Shown here: one piece after another, positions 21,373 to 31,359 of the stretch
Layout of the letters: each line of letters starts with the position of its first letter
Position numbering within the stretch: position 1 is the first letter of the stretch
Assembly (NCBI RefSeq): GCF_028583425.1
Contig: NC_072796.1
Location: 123,911,464-123,975,463, forward strand
DNA: 64,000 nt
Reading direction: 5' to 3'
Source: Eublepharis macularius
Taxonomy: Eukaryota; Chordata; Lepidosauria; Squamata; Eublepharidae
Notes under the pieces: generated by a model
What the model was told of the DNA's origin: nothing
The model's input: the letters and a program-made list of their open reading frames with translations, nothing else
Database searches by the model: none
Position numbers and translations under genes: made by a program

Positions 21373-22267
21373 TAGAATCATAGGGCCATACTAGAGGCCT
21401 AATTGAGCTCCTAGGCTGCCAGTTCCGTATCCTTAACCAATGAGAAATGTTGATATCAGAAAAACAAATTCCTACCTAGCTCTTGAATGTTACATGTGCA
21501 CCCAAACATACTACCCTCTTACCTAATACGCTCAGGCAGAGAATGCTGTTCCTCTATTAGGCAGGCAAACCACGCGGTTTAGCTACAAAATACATTTTCT
21601 CCACATCCTTGCCAGGTCCACAATCAGAGGTGCATTGAAAGTTCCATGCTAGGTATTTAATCCCCAATCATGTATGGCTCAGATTCATTTCTCATTCATT
21701 CTTCCATCATTCATTTATTAAACGTCTAGCCCTCCCTCCCCGCAAACAGGCTCAGGGCGGGTTACAATTTCAATACATATTAAAACCACAATAAAAATGA
21801 CAGCATCAGTTATAATAAAAACACAGTTCAGAACAGCGGCTTAGTGCAGCCCACCCCTGCCAGCAGTGCACATGGGTGGGGGAGAGGAAGCCATAATTTA
21901 TACCCCCACTACAACTCATATGAGGGGTAAAGATACTATATCGCCCCTCTGATAAGAGACCAGCAGTGGAGGCTCCCAGATGGATACAGGACTGGCCTCA
22001 ACCATATACCTGGCGGAACAACTCAGTCTTGCAGGCCCACCGAAAGCATAAAAGATCTTAGCGGGCCTGTGTATCTACACAGTGCATGGAGAAAAGGTGC
22101 TTAAGCCTGCCTCTCCCCTCCCCCAGAGCTGTTTTTGTGGCTTAAAACAACCCCCAGGGCTGCTGTTTTCCCCTTTAGGGGAACTTATTGCAGACCATTA
22201 GTACACACGGTTCCCCCAATGGGGCAATAGTGCCCCCAAGTCTTTTCAGGTCAAGAAAGCATAGGGG
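21373..22267. other. Intergenic sequence with an old LINE-like fragment
   Basis: About 21700-21860 (cattcatttattaaacgtct, caggctcagggcgggttaca, taaaaccacaataaaaatga) resembles the 3' regions of old CR1/L2-type LINE copies that also occur near 29020 and 48490. About 22080-22200 is related to short segments at 13330 and 31620. Nothing else was identified. Confidence 0.35.
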
Positions 22268-22485
22268 TAGGGTTGCCAGCTCCAAGTTGGGAAATCTCTG
22301 GAGATCTGGGGGGTGAAACCTGGAGAAAGTGGGGTTTGGGGAGATAAAGGACCTTGGCATGGCATAATTCCATAGAGTCCACTCCCAAAGTAGCCATTTT
22401 CTCCAGGTGAACTGATCTCTGTGGCCTGGAGACCAGTTGTAATTCCGGGAGATCTCCAGCCACTACTTGGAGGCTGGCAACCCTA
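22268..22485. mobile_element. GGTTGCCAG-family repeat
   Basis: Start tagggttgccagctccaagt, middle cataattccatagagtccac and aactgatctctgtggcctgg, end ggaggctggcaaccctag. It is one of the best-preserved copies in the window, with matching short inverted tips. Confidence 0.65.
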
Positions 22486-23023
22486 GATAGCGGGGAGGCT
22501 TAAGTCCCTGCTCCAGTGAGATGTGGTCCCAATTCAAACCAGCCAACATGGAACCCTCAATGCACGTCTGATCACGTGGATTTGGGGAAGACACAACAAT
22601 GGATATAATCTTTCCTCTTGATAGCAAAAGCTGCAGCTGTATAAGTAGCGATGAAATGCAATCTTTGTGGTGCAAAAAAGCACAGCTGGGCTCAAAGGCA
22701 TTTAGCCTTGAACTACTACGTCAATATAATTATATCTTTTTGAAAAATAAATCGTTTTATGGCTATATATAACATTTTAGAAAACGGTTCACAATCGCCT
22801 TTCTGTTCATATAAAAATGACAACATCTCAGTGGTATATTTTCATATGGGTAGCACCTTAAATCAAGCTTAAAAGGGGCCCTCGGAGCCAGCTTTCCATG
22901 TTGTTAGAGATTTGATGCTGATGCAGGATGACATTTTTTACAAAATACACAGAACTTGGTACAGTTCCTGGTGAATCCCATTAAAAGAAACAATGTAGAA
23001 CAAGGTGGGCCAGTATGACCAAG
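22486..23023. other. Intergenic sequence, nothing firmly recognised
   Basis: The sequence is AT-rich, with no RNA gene or exon. The first 100 bases (gaggcttaagtccctgctcc) echo a short dispersed repeat. Confidence 0.4.
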
Positions 23024-23173
23024 GCCATTTCCACACACATTGAATAATGCACTTTCAATGCACTTTAGCAATCCTTTGGAAGTGGATTTTTTCTTCCACA
23101 CATGGGAACGCAGTTCCAAATGTTCAATAAAGAGTATTGAAAGTGGATTATCCAACGTGTGCGGAAGCAGCAT
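23024..23173. mobile_element. Short MITE with inverted ends (ccatttccacacac family)
   Basis: The left end gccatttccacacacattga faces the right end attatccaacgtgtgcggaa. Inside, gcactttcaatgcactttag and attgaaagtggatt are inverse to each other. It is about 150 bp and has no coding capacity. Confidence 0.55.
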
Positions 23174-23344
23174 AAGGCTCTCTTGTCAAATATTCATTTT
23201 TTAAACCTACTTTAAAATGCTCTTTGATGTAAAATATGATGGCTTTCTTCTTTTCCAAGCTAATCTGACGTTTACTTCAATATTTGAGCCTTTTTTGCAC
23301 GGGCAATTTTTGCCGCTTTTGGCTCCAAGACTTCTTTGGGTTTT

Positions 23345-23420
23345 CTTCCAAATTCCCGCTTTTGTCACCTGGAGATTAGTTGTAATTCCAGGAGATCTCC
23401 AGCCACCACCTGGAGGCTGG
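23345..23420. mobile_element. Left remnant of a GGTTGCCAG-family repeat interrupted by a 2.8 kb insertion
   Basis: It holds tggagattagttgtaattcc, aggagatctccagccaccac and ctggaggctgg, the 3' half of the family. The sequence breaks at 23420. Its last 19 bases recur at 26260-26278, and the terminal ...gacaaccct follows only there, so the two pieces were once one repeat. Confidence 0.6.
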
Positions 23421-23812
23421 CAGAAACAAAAACAAGATAGCCCGCGATATACTGACTAGGGTGTAAAACGACAGTCAATAGAGCAATAAAGCAAAGAAGA
23501 TAATAAATCCTTCTGTGGAAAATATTCTAATATGGAAATGTATAGTTTTATGTCTGTCATATAAGGTCTCTGTACCCAAAGTGAGTAAATTCTTAAAATG
23601 CTATTGCAAATTGGTGAAGGATATATACACTGGAAACGCAGGATGCAAATAGTTAAGGTGCTAGTCCTCAAAGAGTAATCATATTGCACACGGAAATATT
23701 AAAGTGCATGAATAGCAGCAAATGACAGAATTTGTCTACAGAGCATATCCAACAATCAAACATGAGTCCAACATCCAGAGGAGTTAGCCGTGTTAGTCTG
23801 TAGTAGCAAAAT

Positions 23813-23998
23813 CAAAAAGAGTCCAGTAGCACCTTTAAGACTAACCAATTTTATTGTAGCATAAGCTTTCGAGAATCAAGTTCTCTTCTTCAGATGCATG
23901 ATCCGAACTGGTCAAATACAGAAGAGGAGGGGAGAGAGGGGAGAAAGAAGGGACATATATCACAAGGAGACAGAATGCAATTAGCGTGGAGGCAGTCA
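23813..23998 (-). repeat. Terminal repeat (pLTR) of the Penelope-like element, 3' copy
   Basis: This 186-bp block is the inverse complement of 25901-26086; I see one mismatch (gtccagtagc against gttcagtagc). It contains the hammerhead-like core on the - strand (TCTTCAG complement at 23887-23893, TTTC complement at 23867-23870). Confidence 0.85.
23867..23893 (-). ncRNA. Hammerhead-like core in the 3' terminal repeat
   Basis: On the - strand: CTGAAGA, then a stem-loop with pairing arms GAGAA and TTCTC around CTTGA, then GAAA, then GCTTATGC (a possible two-base-pair stem III) and TA as candidate cleavage dinucleotide. The extra A between CTGAAGA and the stem, and the absence of an obvious stem I, leave activity open. 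Confidence 0.45.
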
Positions 23999-24221
23999 AA
24001 ACATTCCTTTGCTTGGAAATGTAAACATCTCCTTTTGGTGTGCAGTCAGTTTGCCGTATTAGTTTGTAGCAGTGAAAGTATCCAATTCCTATGTAGTATA
24101 AGCCTTCGATGACCACAGCTCTCCCTGCCAGCTGCATCTGACAAAGAGAACTGTGGTTCCCGAAAGCCCACACCAGGCGTCACTGGGCTCCCCCAGACCA
24201 CGCCTCTGTAAAGGGAATCTG

Positions 24222-25913
24222 TTACCTGTGATAATGTGATAACCATTCATAGTCTCTATTCAGTCCCAGCTTGACAGAGTCAAATTTGCATATGAATTCC
24301 AATTCAGCAGCCTCCCGTTGGATTTTGTTTTTGAAAGGTTTCTGTTGAATCACAGCGACCTTTAAGTCTTTGGTGGAATGTCCTGGTAGATTGAAGTGTT
24401 CTCCCACTGTTTTTTGGACGTTTCCATTTCTAATGTCAGATTTGTGTCCATTTATTCTTTTGCGTAGAGTTTGGCTGGTTTGTCCAATGTACAGAGCAGA
24501 AGGACATTGTTGGCACATGAGGGCATATATCAGATTGGAGGATGAGCAGCTGTAAGAGCCAGAGACAGTGTAGTTGATGCCATTGGGTCCTGTAATTGTA
24601 TTCCCTGGGTAGATATAGGGGCAAAGCTGGCATCTGGGTCTGTTGCAGGGCCTGGTACCTGTGCTGGTGACTCTGCTGGCCGATTCATGATTGTAAGTGA
24701 GAAGTCGTTTAAGATTGGGGGGCTGTCTGTAGGCAAGGAAAGGTTTTCCACCCAGGACTTCTGAGAGAGAGGTATCATTTTCCAGGATGGGTTGTAGCTC
24801 ACTGATGATACGTTGGATGGGTTTGAGCTGGGAGCTATAGGTGACAACCAGTGGTGTTCTGTTGTTAGTTCCTTTAGGTTTGTCCTGGAGCAGACTGTTT
24901 CTGGGTACTAGTCTGGCCCTGTTGATTTGTTTCTTCACTTCATTTGGTGGGTACTGTAGTCTCAAAAATGCTTGTTGTAAATCTCTTAAATGTGAGTCTC
25001 GGTCGAGAGCATTGGAGCAGATACGGTTGTAACGTAAGGCTTGGCTGTAGACAATAGACTGAGTGGTATGTTTAGGGTGGAAGCTGGAGGCATGTAGATA
25101 TGAGTATCGGTCTGTTGGTTTCCGGTATAAGGTGGTATTTATTCGTCCATTATGTAGTTGTACAGTGGTGTCCAGGAAGTGTACCTGTTGTGTAGAGTGG
25201 TCCAGGCTTAGGTTGATAGTAGGGTGAAAGTTATTGAAGTCCTGATGAAATCTCTCAAGGGCTTCCTTCCCATGGGTCCAAATGATGAAGATGTCATCCA
25301 GGAATCTTAAGTATAGTAGTGGTTCCAGTGGATGGGAACTGAGGAAGCGTTGCTCTAAGTCTGCCATGAATATGTTAGCATATTGTGGTGCCATGCGTGT
25401 GCCCATGGCTGTGCCATTCACCTGTAGATATAAGTTGTCACCAAATTCGAAGTAATTGTGAGTGAGTACGAAGTGACAAAGTTCAGTGGCGAGGTTTGCT
25501 GTGGTTTTGTCTGGGATAATATTCCGTATGGCTTGCAGTCCATCTGCATGTGGGATATTGGTGTACAAGGCCTCCACATCCATGGTTGCTAGGATGGTGT
25601 CATCTGGTAGGTTGTCAATGGACTGTATTTTCCTGAGGAAGTCAGTGGTGTCCCGTAAGTAGCTGTGTGTTCTGGTGGCATAGGGTCTGAGGATAGAGTC
25701 CATGTATCCCGAGACTCCTACTGTGATGGTGCATTTTCCTGAAACAATTGGGCATCCTGGGTTACCTGTTTTGTGGATTTTGGGTAGTAGGTAGAATCTT
25801 CCTGGTCGTGGTTCCTGGGGTGTGTCTGTATGGATGCATTCTTGTATGTCCATGGGGAGTGTTTTTAATATTTTATTGAGTTCCCTTTTGTATTGCTCCG
25901 TGACTGCCTCCAC
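24222..25913 (-). CDS. Penelope-like reverse transcriptase with GIY-YIG endonuclease
   Basis: 563 codons are open from the first usable start; the same frame stays open 28 codons further 5' (to a stop at 26000), running into the inverted terminal repeat. The product is a retroelement polyprotein that would copy its RNA from nicked DNA. Reverse transcriptase motifs: FYLLPKIHKTGNPGCPIVSG at 40-59, MDVEALYTNIP at 111-121, TAMGTRMAPQYAN at 168-180, catalytic RFLDDIFI at 203-210 (Asp 206 and 207). A cysteine cluster CNRPRCQLC lies at 423-431. The GIY-YIG nuclease follows: LIYALMC 461-467, ALYIGQT 473-479, then basic RKRINGHKSDI 484-494 and conserved Glu/Asn near 538-552. Full-length relatives are longer at the N terminus (often 700-850 residues), so this copy probably lacks the extreme N-terminal part. 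No internal stop or frameshift is seen. Confidence 0.88.
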   Translation of the reverse strand: MEAVTEQYKRELNKILKTLPMDIQECIHTDTPQEPRPGRFYLLPKIHKTGNPGCPIVSGKCTITVGVSGYMDSILRPYATRTHSYLRDTTDFLRKIQSIDNLPDDTILATMDVEALYTNIPHADGLQAIRNIIPDKTTANLATELCHFVLTHNYFEFGDNLYLQVNGTAMGTRMAPQYANIFMADLEQRFLSSHPLEPLLYLRFLDDIFIIWTHGKEALERFHQDFNNFHPTINLSLDHSTQQVHFLDTTVQLHNGRINTTLYRKPTDRYSYLHASSFHPKHTTQSIVYSQALRYNRICSNALDRDSHLRDLQQAFLRLQYPPNEVKKQINRARLVPRNSLLQDKPKGTNNRTPLVVTYSSQLKPIQRIISELQPILENDTSLSEVLGGKPFLAYRQPPNLKRLLTYNHESASRVTSTGTRPCNRPRCQLCPYIYPGNTITGPNGINYTVSGSYSCSSSNLIYALMCQQCPSALYIGQTSQTLRKRINGHKSDIRNGNVQKTVGEHFNLPGHSTKDLKVAVIQQKPFKNKIQREAAELEFICKFDSVKLGLNRDYEWLSHYHR

Positions 25914-26086
25914 GCTAATTGCATTCTGTCTCCTTGTGATATATGTCCCTTCTTTCTCCCCTCTCTCCCCTCCTCTTCTGTATTTGACCAGTTCGGATCA
26001 TGCATCTGAAGAAGAGAACTTGATTCTCGAAAGCTTATGCTACAATAAAATTGGTTAGTCTTAAAGGTGCTACTGAACTCTTTTTG
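25901..26086 (+). repeat. Terminal repeat (pLTR) of the Penelope-like element, inverted 5' copy
   Basis: This 186-bp block is inverse to 23813-23998. It overlaps the first codons of the RT frame (25901-25913), whose open reading extends deeper into it. The hammerhead-like core is repeated here on the + strand. Confidence 0.85.
26006..26032 (+). ncRNA. Hammerhead-like core in the inverted 5' terminal repeat
   Basis: CTGAAGA (26006-26012), stem arms GAGAA and TTCTC, GAAA (26029-26032), then GCTTATGC and TAC. It is identical to the - strand core at 23867-23893, so an RNA read in either direction through the element would contain one copy in sense. Confidence 0.45.
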
Positions 26087-26259
26087 ATGAGTCCAACAGT
26101 AAAGCAAGTCCAAAAAACACTTATATCGCAATGGTATTAGAGGAAATAAGACTCGACACTTGCTCTATTGACTGTGTCTTATTGCGTCCTAGTCAGTATA
26201 TCACGGGCTATCCTGTTTTTGGTCTGCCAGTTCTCACCGTGATTTTCTCTCCTTGTTGT

Positions 26260-26570
26260 GCCACCACCTGGAGGCTGGTGTGACAACCCTACTTGCAGAG
26301 CCAATGGGCAACTGGGTAGCTGTCCTGGGCCCCATGTGTGTGGAGATCTTTACTGGCCCCAGCAGAGGGGGGAGAAGAAGAGCAGGCTCCTGCGGCCACT
26401 TGCACCTGCTTCATCTGTGACTCTGATTGGCTTCCAGCAACAGTGGTGGCTGCCTGCCACCTTACAACAGGCCACTTCCTGTTTTTCCCCAGCGGAGGTG
26501 AGCAGTGATTCTGGAGCCCCCTCCTGCACTTTTGCCCAGGGCCCCTGAATCGTTAAGACCGTGCCTGTTT
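26260..26570. mobile_element. Right remnant of the split GGTTGCCAG repeat followed by a degraded DNA-element repeat
   Basis: Bases 26260-26290 complete the interrupted repeat (gaggctggtgtgacaaccct). From about 26285 the sequence (gcagagccaatgggcaactg, ccccagcagaggggggagaa, gattctggagccccctcctg, cgttaagaccgtgcctg) is related to the repeats at 6130-6533 and 43713-44046. Confidence 0.4.
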
Positions 26571-27089
26571 TTATGCATGGGCTCTTCAAGCAAGGTTGTG
26601 TCGGCTTACTCACCCGCTAGAGACCAAACTGTTGGTGATACAGGAGAGCAGTCTAAAGCCTGAAAGAAAGCCACTGTACGTAGTGTACACATGCTTAAAA
26701 TCCCACCCAACATCCCATCCTAAAGCAAACTGAGGTCAACAGAGGATCAGTGAATCATCAGGGACAGTGTTCTTCAGTTTCTCCTATGGCTTACTATCTT
26801 ATCTCAGGTGTTATCAGCTCTGATTACAAGCCAGGGAGCTTGTACTGAAAAGGCTCTTGACCCTCAGTATAATCCAAGACCTCTTTTTCTGCCTACAGAG
26901 ACACAATCTAAAATAAACATCACAGGGCAATGCGGACGGCCTCAATCTATTACGATCTGTTCTGAAACCCGATAGCCTCCGCTACTTTCACCCAGGCCAA
27001 GCGGTTTCCTCAACAGAGTTGACAACTGACTAGGAAGAAAATAAACTAGCCTGGACAACTCCATCCTCCTTTCTGTCCAATCCGGGACA
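26571..27089. other. Intergenic sequence, nothing recognised
   Basis: No exon, RNA gene or repeat family could be supported. Confidence 0.4.
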
Positions 27090-27680
27090 CCAAAGCATCT
27101 AACAGTTAAAACATGTATAATAAAAATACATCATAAAATGAATTCAAAACCAGAGCTAAAAATACATATAAATGTAAACCACAAGACAGCAAATTAAAAC
27201 ATAAGGCAGGAATGAAAGAGCATTGAGGAAACACCAGAGAAAACAAAAAAGCCTTTGCCTGCTGACAGAAGACAGTGATAGAAGGGGGTGGATGAATGTC
27301 CCTGGAGAGGCAGATCCATAATTTTGGCACCACAACCAAGAAGGCTCTCTCTTGAGTTGCCACCTGTTTAGCTTCAGAAAGCAGAAGCACCTGAAGAAGG
27401 GCCTCAGAAGATGACTGTAGCTGTTGAATAGCTTTATATAATAAAGGATAACAACAACAACAACAACAACAACAAACTTTGTAAACCGCTCTGAGTGGGC
27501 ATTAAGTTGTTCTGAAAGGCGGTATAAATGTTGTTGTTGTTATATCGGAGCAGGCAGTCCTTAAAGTATACTGCTCCCAAACTGTACAGGGCTTTAAAGA
27601 TCAATGCCAGAACTTGCAATTGGGCACTTCGAACTAATTGGGAGCCAATGTCGCTGTTGCTTTATCAGGAAGAAAATAGC
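27090..27680. mobile_element. Old LINE-like repeat (CR1/L2-type 3' region) with an inserted SINE tail
   Basis: The segments gagaggcagatccataattt, ccaagaaggctctctcttga and, after the insert, gctttaaagatcaatgccag, aacttgcaattgggcac and gggagccaatg occur in this order in old reptilian LINE 3' regions. At about 27447-27545 a SINE tail is inserted: (aac)8, aactttgtaaaccgctctga, gtgggcattaagttgttctg, then gttgttgttgtta. The family name is uncertain. Confidence 0.4.
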
Positions 27681-27877
27681 CTGGAAACAAATACTATCGT
27701 CTGCTAACATCAACTGGTCAAGCTACTATTAAAGCTGGCCCATTTCAGGATCATACCACCTCTTGTTTTTAATATCATCAGACTTTTTACTAGGTTATTT
27801 TCCCTCCCTAGCTGACCCCTCCCACATACAGTTTTTAAAAACCTGCTAAAATTAGTTTTGGTGAAAATCCATTGTGT

Positions 27878-28290
27878 CTGTGTTATGTGCCATCAGGTCA
27901 ACTCTGACCTATGGCGATCCTACAAATGAGAGATCTCCAAAATATCCTATCATTAACAGACTTGCTCAGATCCTGCAAACTGGAGGACGTGGCTTCCTTT
28001 ATTGAGTCCAGCCACCTTGTTTTGGGGCTTCCTCTTTTCCTACTGCCTTCCACTTTTCCTAGCATTATTGACTTTTCCAGAGAATTTTGTCTTCTCATGA
28101 TGTGACCAAAGTGTGACAGCTTCAGTTTTGTCATTTTAGCTTCTGGAGAGAATTCAGGCTTGATTTGATCTAATAACCACTTATTAGTCTTTTTGGCCAT
28201 CTATGGTATCTGCAAAGCTCTCCTCCAGCATCACATTTCAAACTAATCAATTTTCTTCCTGTCAGCTTTCTCCACCGTCCATTAAGTAGC
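27878..28290 (-). mobile_element. Bov-B LINE 3' end, minus orientation
   Basis: Read on the - strand it gives the end of the reverse transcriptase ORF and the short terminal sequence ending in ...gtcagagttgacctgatggc and acataacac. The same segment is present in + orientation at 35650-36050. Confidence 0.75.
27898..28200 (-). pseudogene. C-terminal fragment of a Bov-B LINE reverse transcriptase ORF
   Basis: The frame (about 100 codons) includes AKMTKLKLSHFGHIMRRQNS, LEKSIMLGKVEGSRKRGSPK, TRWLDSIKEATSSSLQDLSK. The HFGHIMRR...LEKSIMLGK...RGRPKTRWLD signature is the C-terminal tail typical of Bov-B and related LINE polymerases, beyond the reverse transcriptase domain. The endonuclease and RT domains are absent, as expected for a 5'-truncated copy. 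The fragment is dead as an element. Confidence 0.75.
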
Positions 28291-29009
28291 CATATTTCTC
28301 CAAAATTTGACAGGCTTGGGATGGATGGCTATACTATCCATGTTTTGAATGTCCTAAATTATATTAATTGGAGATGTCCTAATAATCAGCTCCCCTAAAC
28401 TTTCTGAGGTTCAGTTTTTGGAAGCATGATGAATATTAATTATAAATTCATATTAAAATATTCTAGCTCTATGATCTTTCTGATGGTTTCTGATCTTTCC
28501 AATTTTCCCCTTTACTAATTGTAGAACCATGCATACTTCGTTACTTAGAAAAAGAGCAGGATACTAAAGTATGCATTAAAATAATGTATAAAATACAATT
28601 CTTTTGTATTCTGGAAAATTGTTAGACTTTAGATACATCTTTATTTTATTTTGTGCTCAAGGGCGGCTATATTGAACAGATGTTTTCACAATGCAAGGCT
28701 AATAAAAGCCCCTGTCTAGCTCGCACTCATGATCCCCAAACCAGGTTTTATATCATTTCCAGCAGATTCTTTTCTTTGCTCTGGATATTTACAAGTGATA
28801 CTAAAATACTTTTTGGACTGAAATTCATCTGTTATGAAGGATCTTAATGCAGCTTCCTAAATGAAAGAGGTTCATTGTTAAACCAATTATACATTCTAGT
28901 CCATTATGGTCCCCCACCCCCCATTTATTTTACAGTATAGCAGTTTAGGAGACAACATAGGTTGAAGTGCCACTTGGGAAGAATAATTGCTTTTATTTTC
29001 AATAAACTT
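28291..29009. other. AT-rich intergenic sequence, nothing recognised
   Basis: Very AT-rich (for example 28360-28640), without coding signals or clear repeats. Confidence 0.45.
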
Positions 29010-29530
29010 ATAGAGGAAGGGAACTTATTTATTATTTATCAATATGCTTCTCTATTGCCTTTATTTGCATATAGGGAACTCCAGGCAGTTTACAAAAGAA
29101 AAAACAAGCAACCGATTTTCAAAACCAAAACAATACAAAAAGACAGTCTTAAGGATTAACCAGCAGATTAGATTGTTTTAAGTTAAAGGCTCTTTTATAC
29201 AGCCTATGAACCACAGCAAGGGATAATATGGCCCAGACTTTTATCGGCAGCCCATTCCATAGCTCTGGAAGTATCGCTGGGAAATCATTATCACTGAAAT
29301 GGGCTGGCAAAGATTCCTCAACTTCCTACAGGGTGGACAGAAAAGAAGAGTTGGCACAAAGATCATAATTGGTGTGCAAATTCACACAATCCCAGGCCAT
29401 GCAAAGTTGTAAAGGTTTAAACGGGTACTGTTAATGTTGCTCAGAAACTATAAAGGGCAGCCAATATGAACGCTCCAGAACCAATGTCATATGCTGGCAG
29501 CATCAGGTTTTAGTCAGAAGATGGGCTGCT
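29010..29530. mobile_element. Old LINE-like repeat (CR1/L2-type 3' region)
   Basis: The segment order tattatttatcaatatgctt, gggaactccaggcagtttac, gcccattccatagctctgga, gtaaaggtttaaacgggtac and cagccaatatgaacgctcca resembles the copy at 27090-27680. It is heavily diverged and the family name is uncertain. Confidence 0.35.
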
Positions 29531-29997
29531 GTGTTCACCTGGAAACTAGAGTAGGTCACGGTCTTTAAAGGGTACTTCCACGTACAGCACACTATTTCTG
29601 GAGCTAGAGAGAAAAACCAGATTGCCTCTCTCTGTGCTCTTTTTCCTTGAGTGGAAAGAAGATACTTTCAGTGCCTCTTCAGAGATCTTTATAAGAGCTT
29701 GGCACTCTTATCCTGTTCTGTAAACTTGCACATTTCTTGGTGCATTTGCAACTTAGGAGAAAAATTCAAGGGCAGGATATATTGATAGAGAGTTTCTTCC
29801 CATTAGCGGCACCAAACCAAGAAACACAGTCTTGGCTTGGGCTTTAAAGTGGACCCAGCCAAATGGTCTAGCTGACTGAAATCGGAATCAGGTTGGCAAC
29901 TGCAAGTAGCATCTGCAAAGGAAGAAGGCACTAAATCTTGCTTTTGGGAGGGACGGGGGTGTATGCTTCCTCACATGGTCACTTAGGGGACTGTGGT

Positions 29998-30271
29998 ACA
30001 GAGGTCCCGAGTGACGTCATTGCACAGGCCTCAGGAGAGCTTTGTGCTGGGCCATTTTGGGCCCCAAATGGGCCGATTCTTTGAGAACTGGACCAGCGTG
30101 AAGCGCAGAAGCGCTCCCAGGGCCTGCGTGATGACATAACTCCTGGAAGTGATGTCATCACGCCACCGTCGGGAGGAAGTGTGTGTTTTGTGCACAGGTA
30201 AAGATCTCCTAAAGGTGAGTGCCAAGTCGCCCCCCTGCTGCTGGCAGGGTAAGGGGACCTGGCAACCCAAA
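29998..30271. mobile_element. MITE-like repeat of the ...GACCTGGCAACCC family
   Basis: It contains caaatgggccgattctttga, gtgaagcgcagaagcgctcc, gtgatgacataactcctgga, gaagtgatgtcatcacgcca and ends ggggacctggcaaccc. The copies at 46586-46925 and 62435-62627 share the GGTCCC end and the repeated atgacatca/tgatgtcat blocks. Confidence 0.5.
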
Positions 30272-31359
30272 TTCTAGAACCACCTGCTGACAATAACAAA
30301 CAGTCCTACTTCAGAAAGGGCTCACATTCTTGGCTAACTAATTATCTTATAACTTTAAACACAAGACAAGGTTATCTATGTCTGAAACATTTTCTTAAAG
30401 TATATAAAAATTGTTAGTTCATTCTCGCTACTTTTTATCTTAACAAAGTCTACGTAAAATTAGTGATTACAACTTTCTCATACATATGAATATCTTTTGG
30501 CCTTCCACCAATACACCCATCTTTGAATCATATTTTTACTTCTGTGAAGTTAGACATCCCTGCTATTCTCAGACACGCTCTGCACCTGGACCTTAACACA
30601 AAGTATTTATTGATGTGGGTTAGACAGCTCTTCTAATCTACACAAGACTGTACAACTTTGTTACTCCTCAGTTTCACGCCCCTCTCCAAGGCTGTTCTAT
30701 TCTAGGCCTCTAGATTCTCTTTTGTGGCATGTCTAGCTGAGGGGCCAGGATTGCCCCATTTCTGTGTGCAAAGACATCGTCTGTGATCTTGGTCAAATCC
30801 AGCAACAACTCCCCTATATTTCTAGCTATATCTGTGACAATTAGATAGCATTCTTATTATTTTATAAACAAAAATCTTAGTTTTGAACTCTTATGGTATA
30901 TTCCTCAGCACAAATCTGTGACAATTACAGTGTCCAGAATGTTTACCAATAGCGTTTGAAACAATGTTATGCGATGCTGCCCCCTACTGTTTTAAAACAT
31001 CTCTCAGAGTTCTTTTTTAAACTCAAAGGCATATGAATTCTGAAATGCTGGCCTGGCTTTTATTTTGCTCAGCCCCCCTCTTTTATCACCGGAATTTAAT
31101 GCTGGGTTTTTAGTGAGTATTCTTTGGAATTTAGAAGTCTATATTTTACAAAGGTAAAATTTACTAAGACCCAAGAAGACTGATTTATGGTATAACTGTT
31201 ACTATAGGTGAATAAGGGGTGGGCAGGCAGTCTTAACTTTCTTGACCTAGCCCTGCCCTTACTCAAAGTGACTATGGCAAATACGAGCCACTGTGTTTTA
31301 GTGTTTAGAGTGCTGCACTAGGCCCAACAACACCTATGTTCAAATCTCCATTCGGTACA
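30272..31359. other. Intergenic sequence, nothing recognised
   Basis: AT-rich, with no exon or RNA gene. Two copies of ctgtgacaatta lie at 30830 and 30916. Confidence 0.4.

Larger units (their letters stand above)
23774..26086 (-). mobile_element. Penelope-like retroelement with inverted terminal repeats
   Basis: The element is bounded by a perfect 12-bp target duplication, atgagtccaaca (23762-23773 and 26087-26098). On its sense (-) strand the order is: an inverted copy of the terminal repeat (26086-25901), the RT/GIY-YIG frame (to 24222), a 3' noncoding part (24221-23999), the sense terminal repeat (23998-23813), and a short end (23812-23774) reading attttgctactacagactaa and cacggctaac. 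Arrangement with one terminal repeat inverted is known for Penelope-like elements. The near-identity of the two repeats and the open frame point to a recent insertion. Confidence 0.85.
23421..26259. mobile_element. Outer insertion with inverted termini, hosting a nested Penelope-like element
   Basis: The ends are inverted copies over about 65 bases: left cagaaacaaaaacaagatag, cccgcgatatactgactagg, agtcaatagagc; right (26160-26226) is the complement of the same blocks. The whole is flanked by perfect 19-bp direct repeats, gccaccacctggaggctgg at 23402-23420 and 26260-26278. Between the right inverted end and the right direct repeat lies a 33-base tail. Without the inner Penelope (23774-26086) and its extra target copy, the outer element is only about 0.5 kb and has no coding frame. 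A 19-bp duplication is long for a cut-and-paste transposon and fits target-primed insertion better. The family is not recognised. Confidence 0.5.

Noticed and set aside
24370-25032. Several + strand frames over the Penelope region
   Set aside because: They are antisense shadows of the RT/GIY-YIG frame.
26086-26098. gatgagtcc after the Penelope as a textbook hammerhead box
   Set aside because: It is part of the target duplication atgagtccaaca, present on both sides of the element, and no GAAA box follows at the right distance.
23421-26259. A simple cut-and-paste DNA transposon with long inverted ends
   Set aside because: The perfect direct repeats are 19 bp and there is a one-sided 33-base tail, which does not fit a short fixed duplication; left as unknown element.
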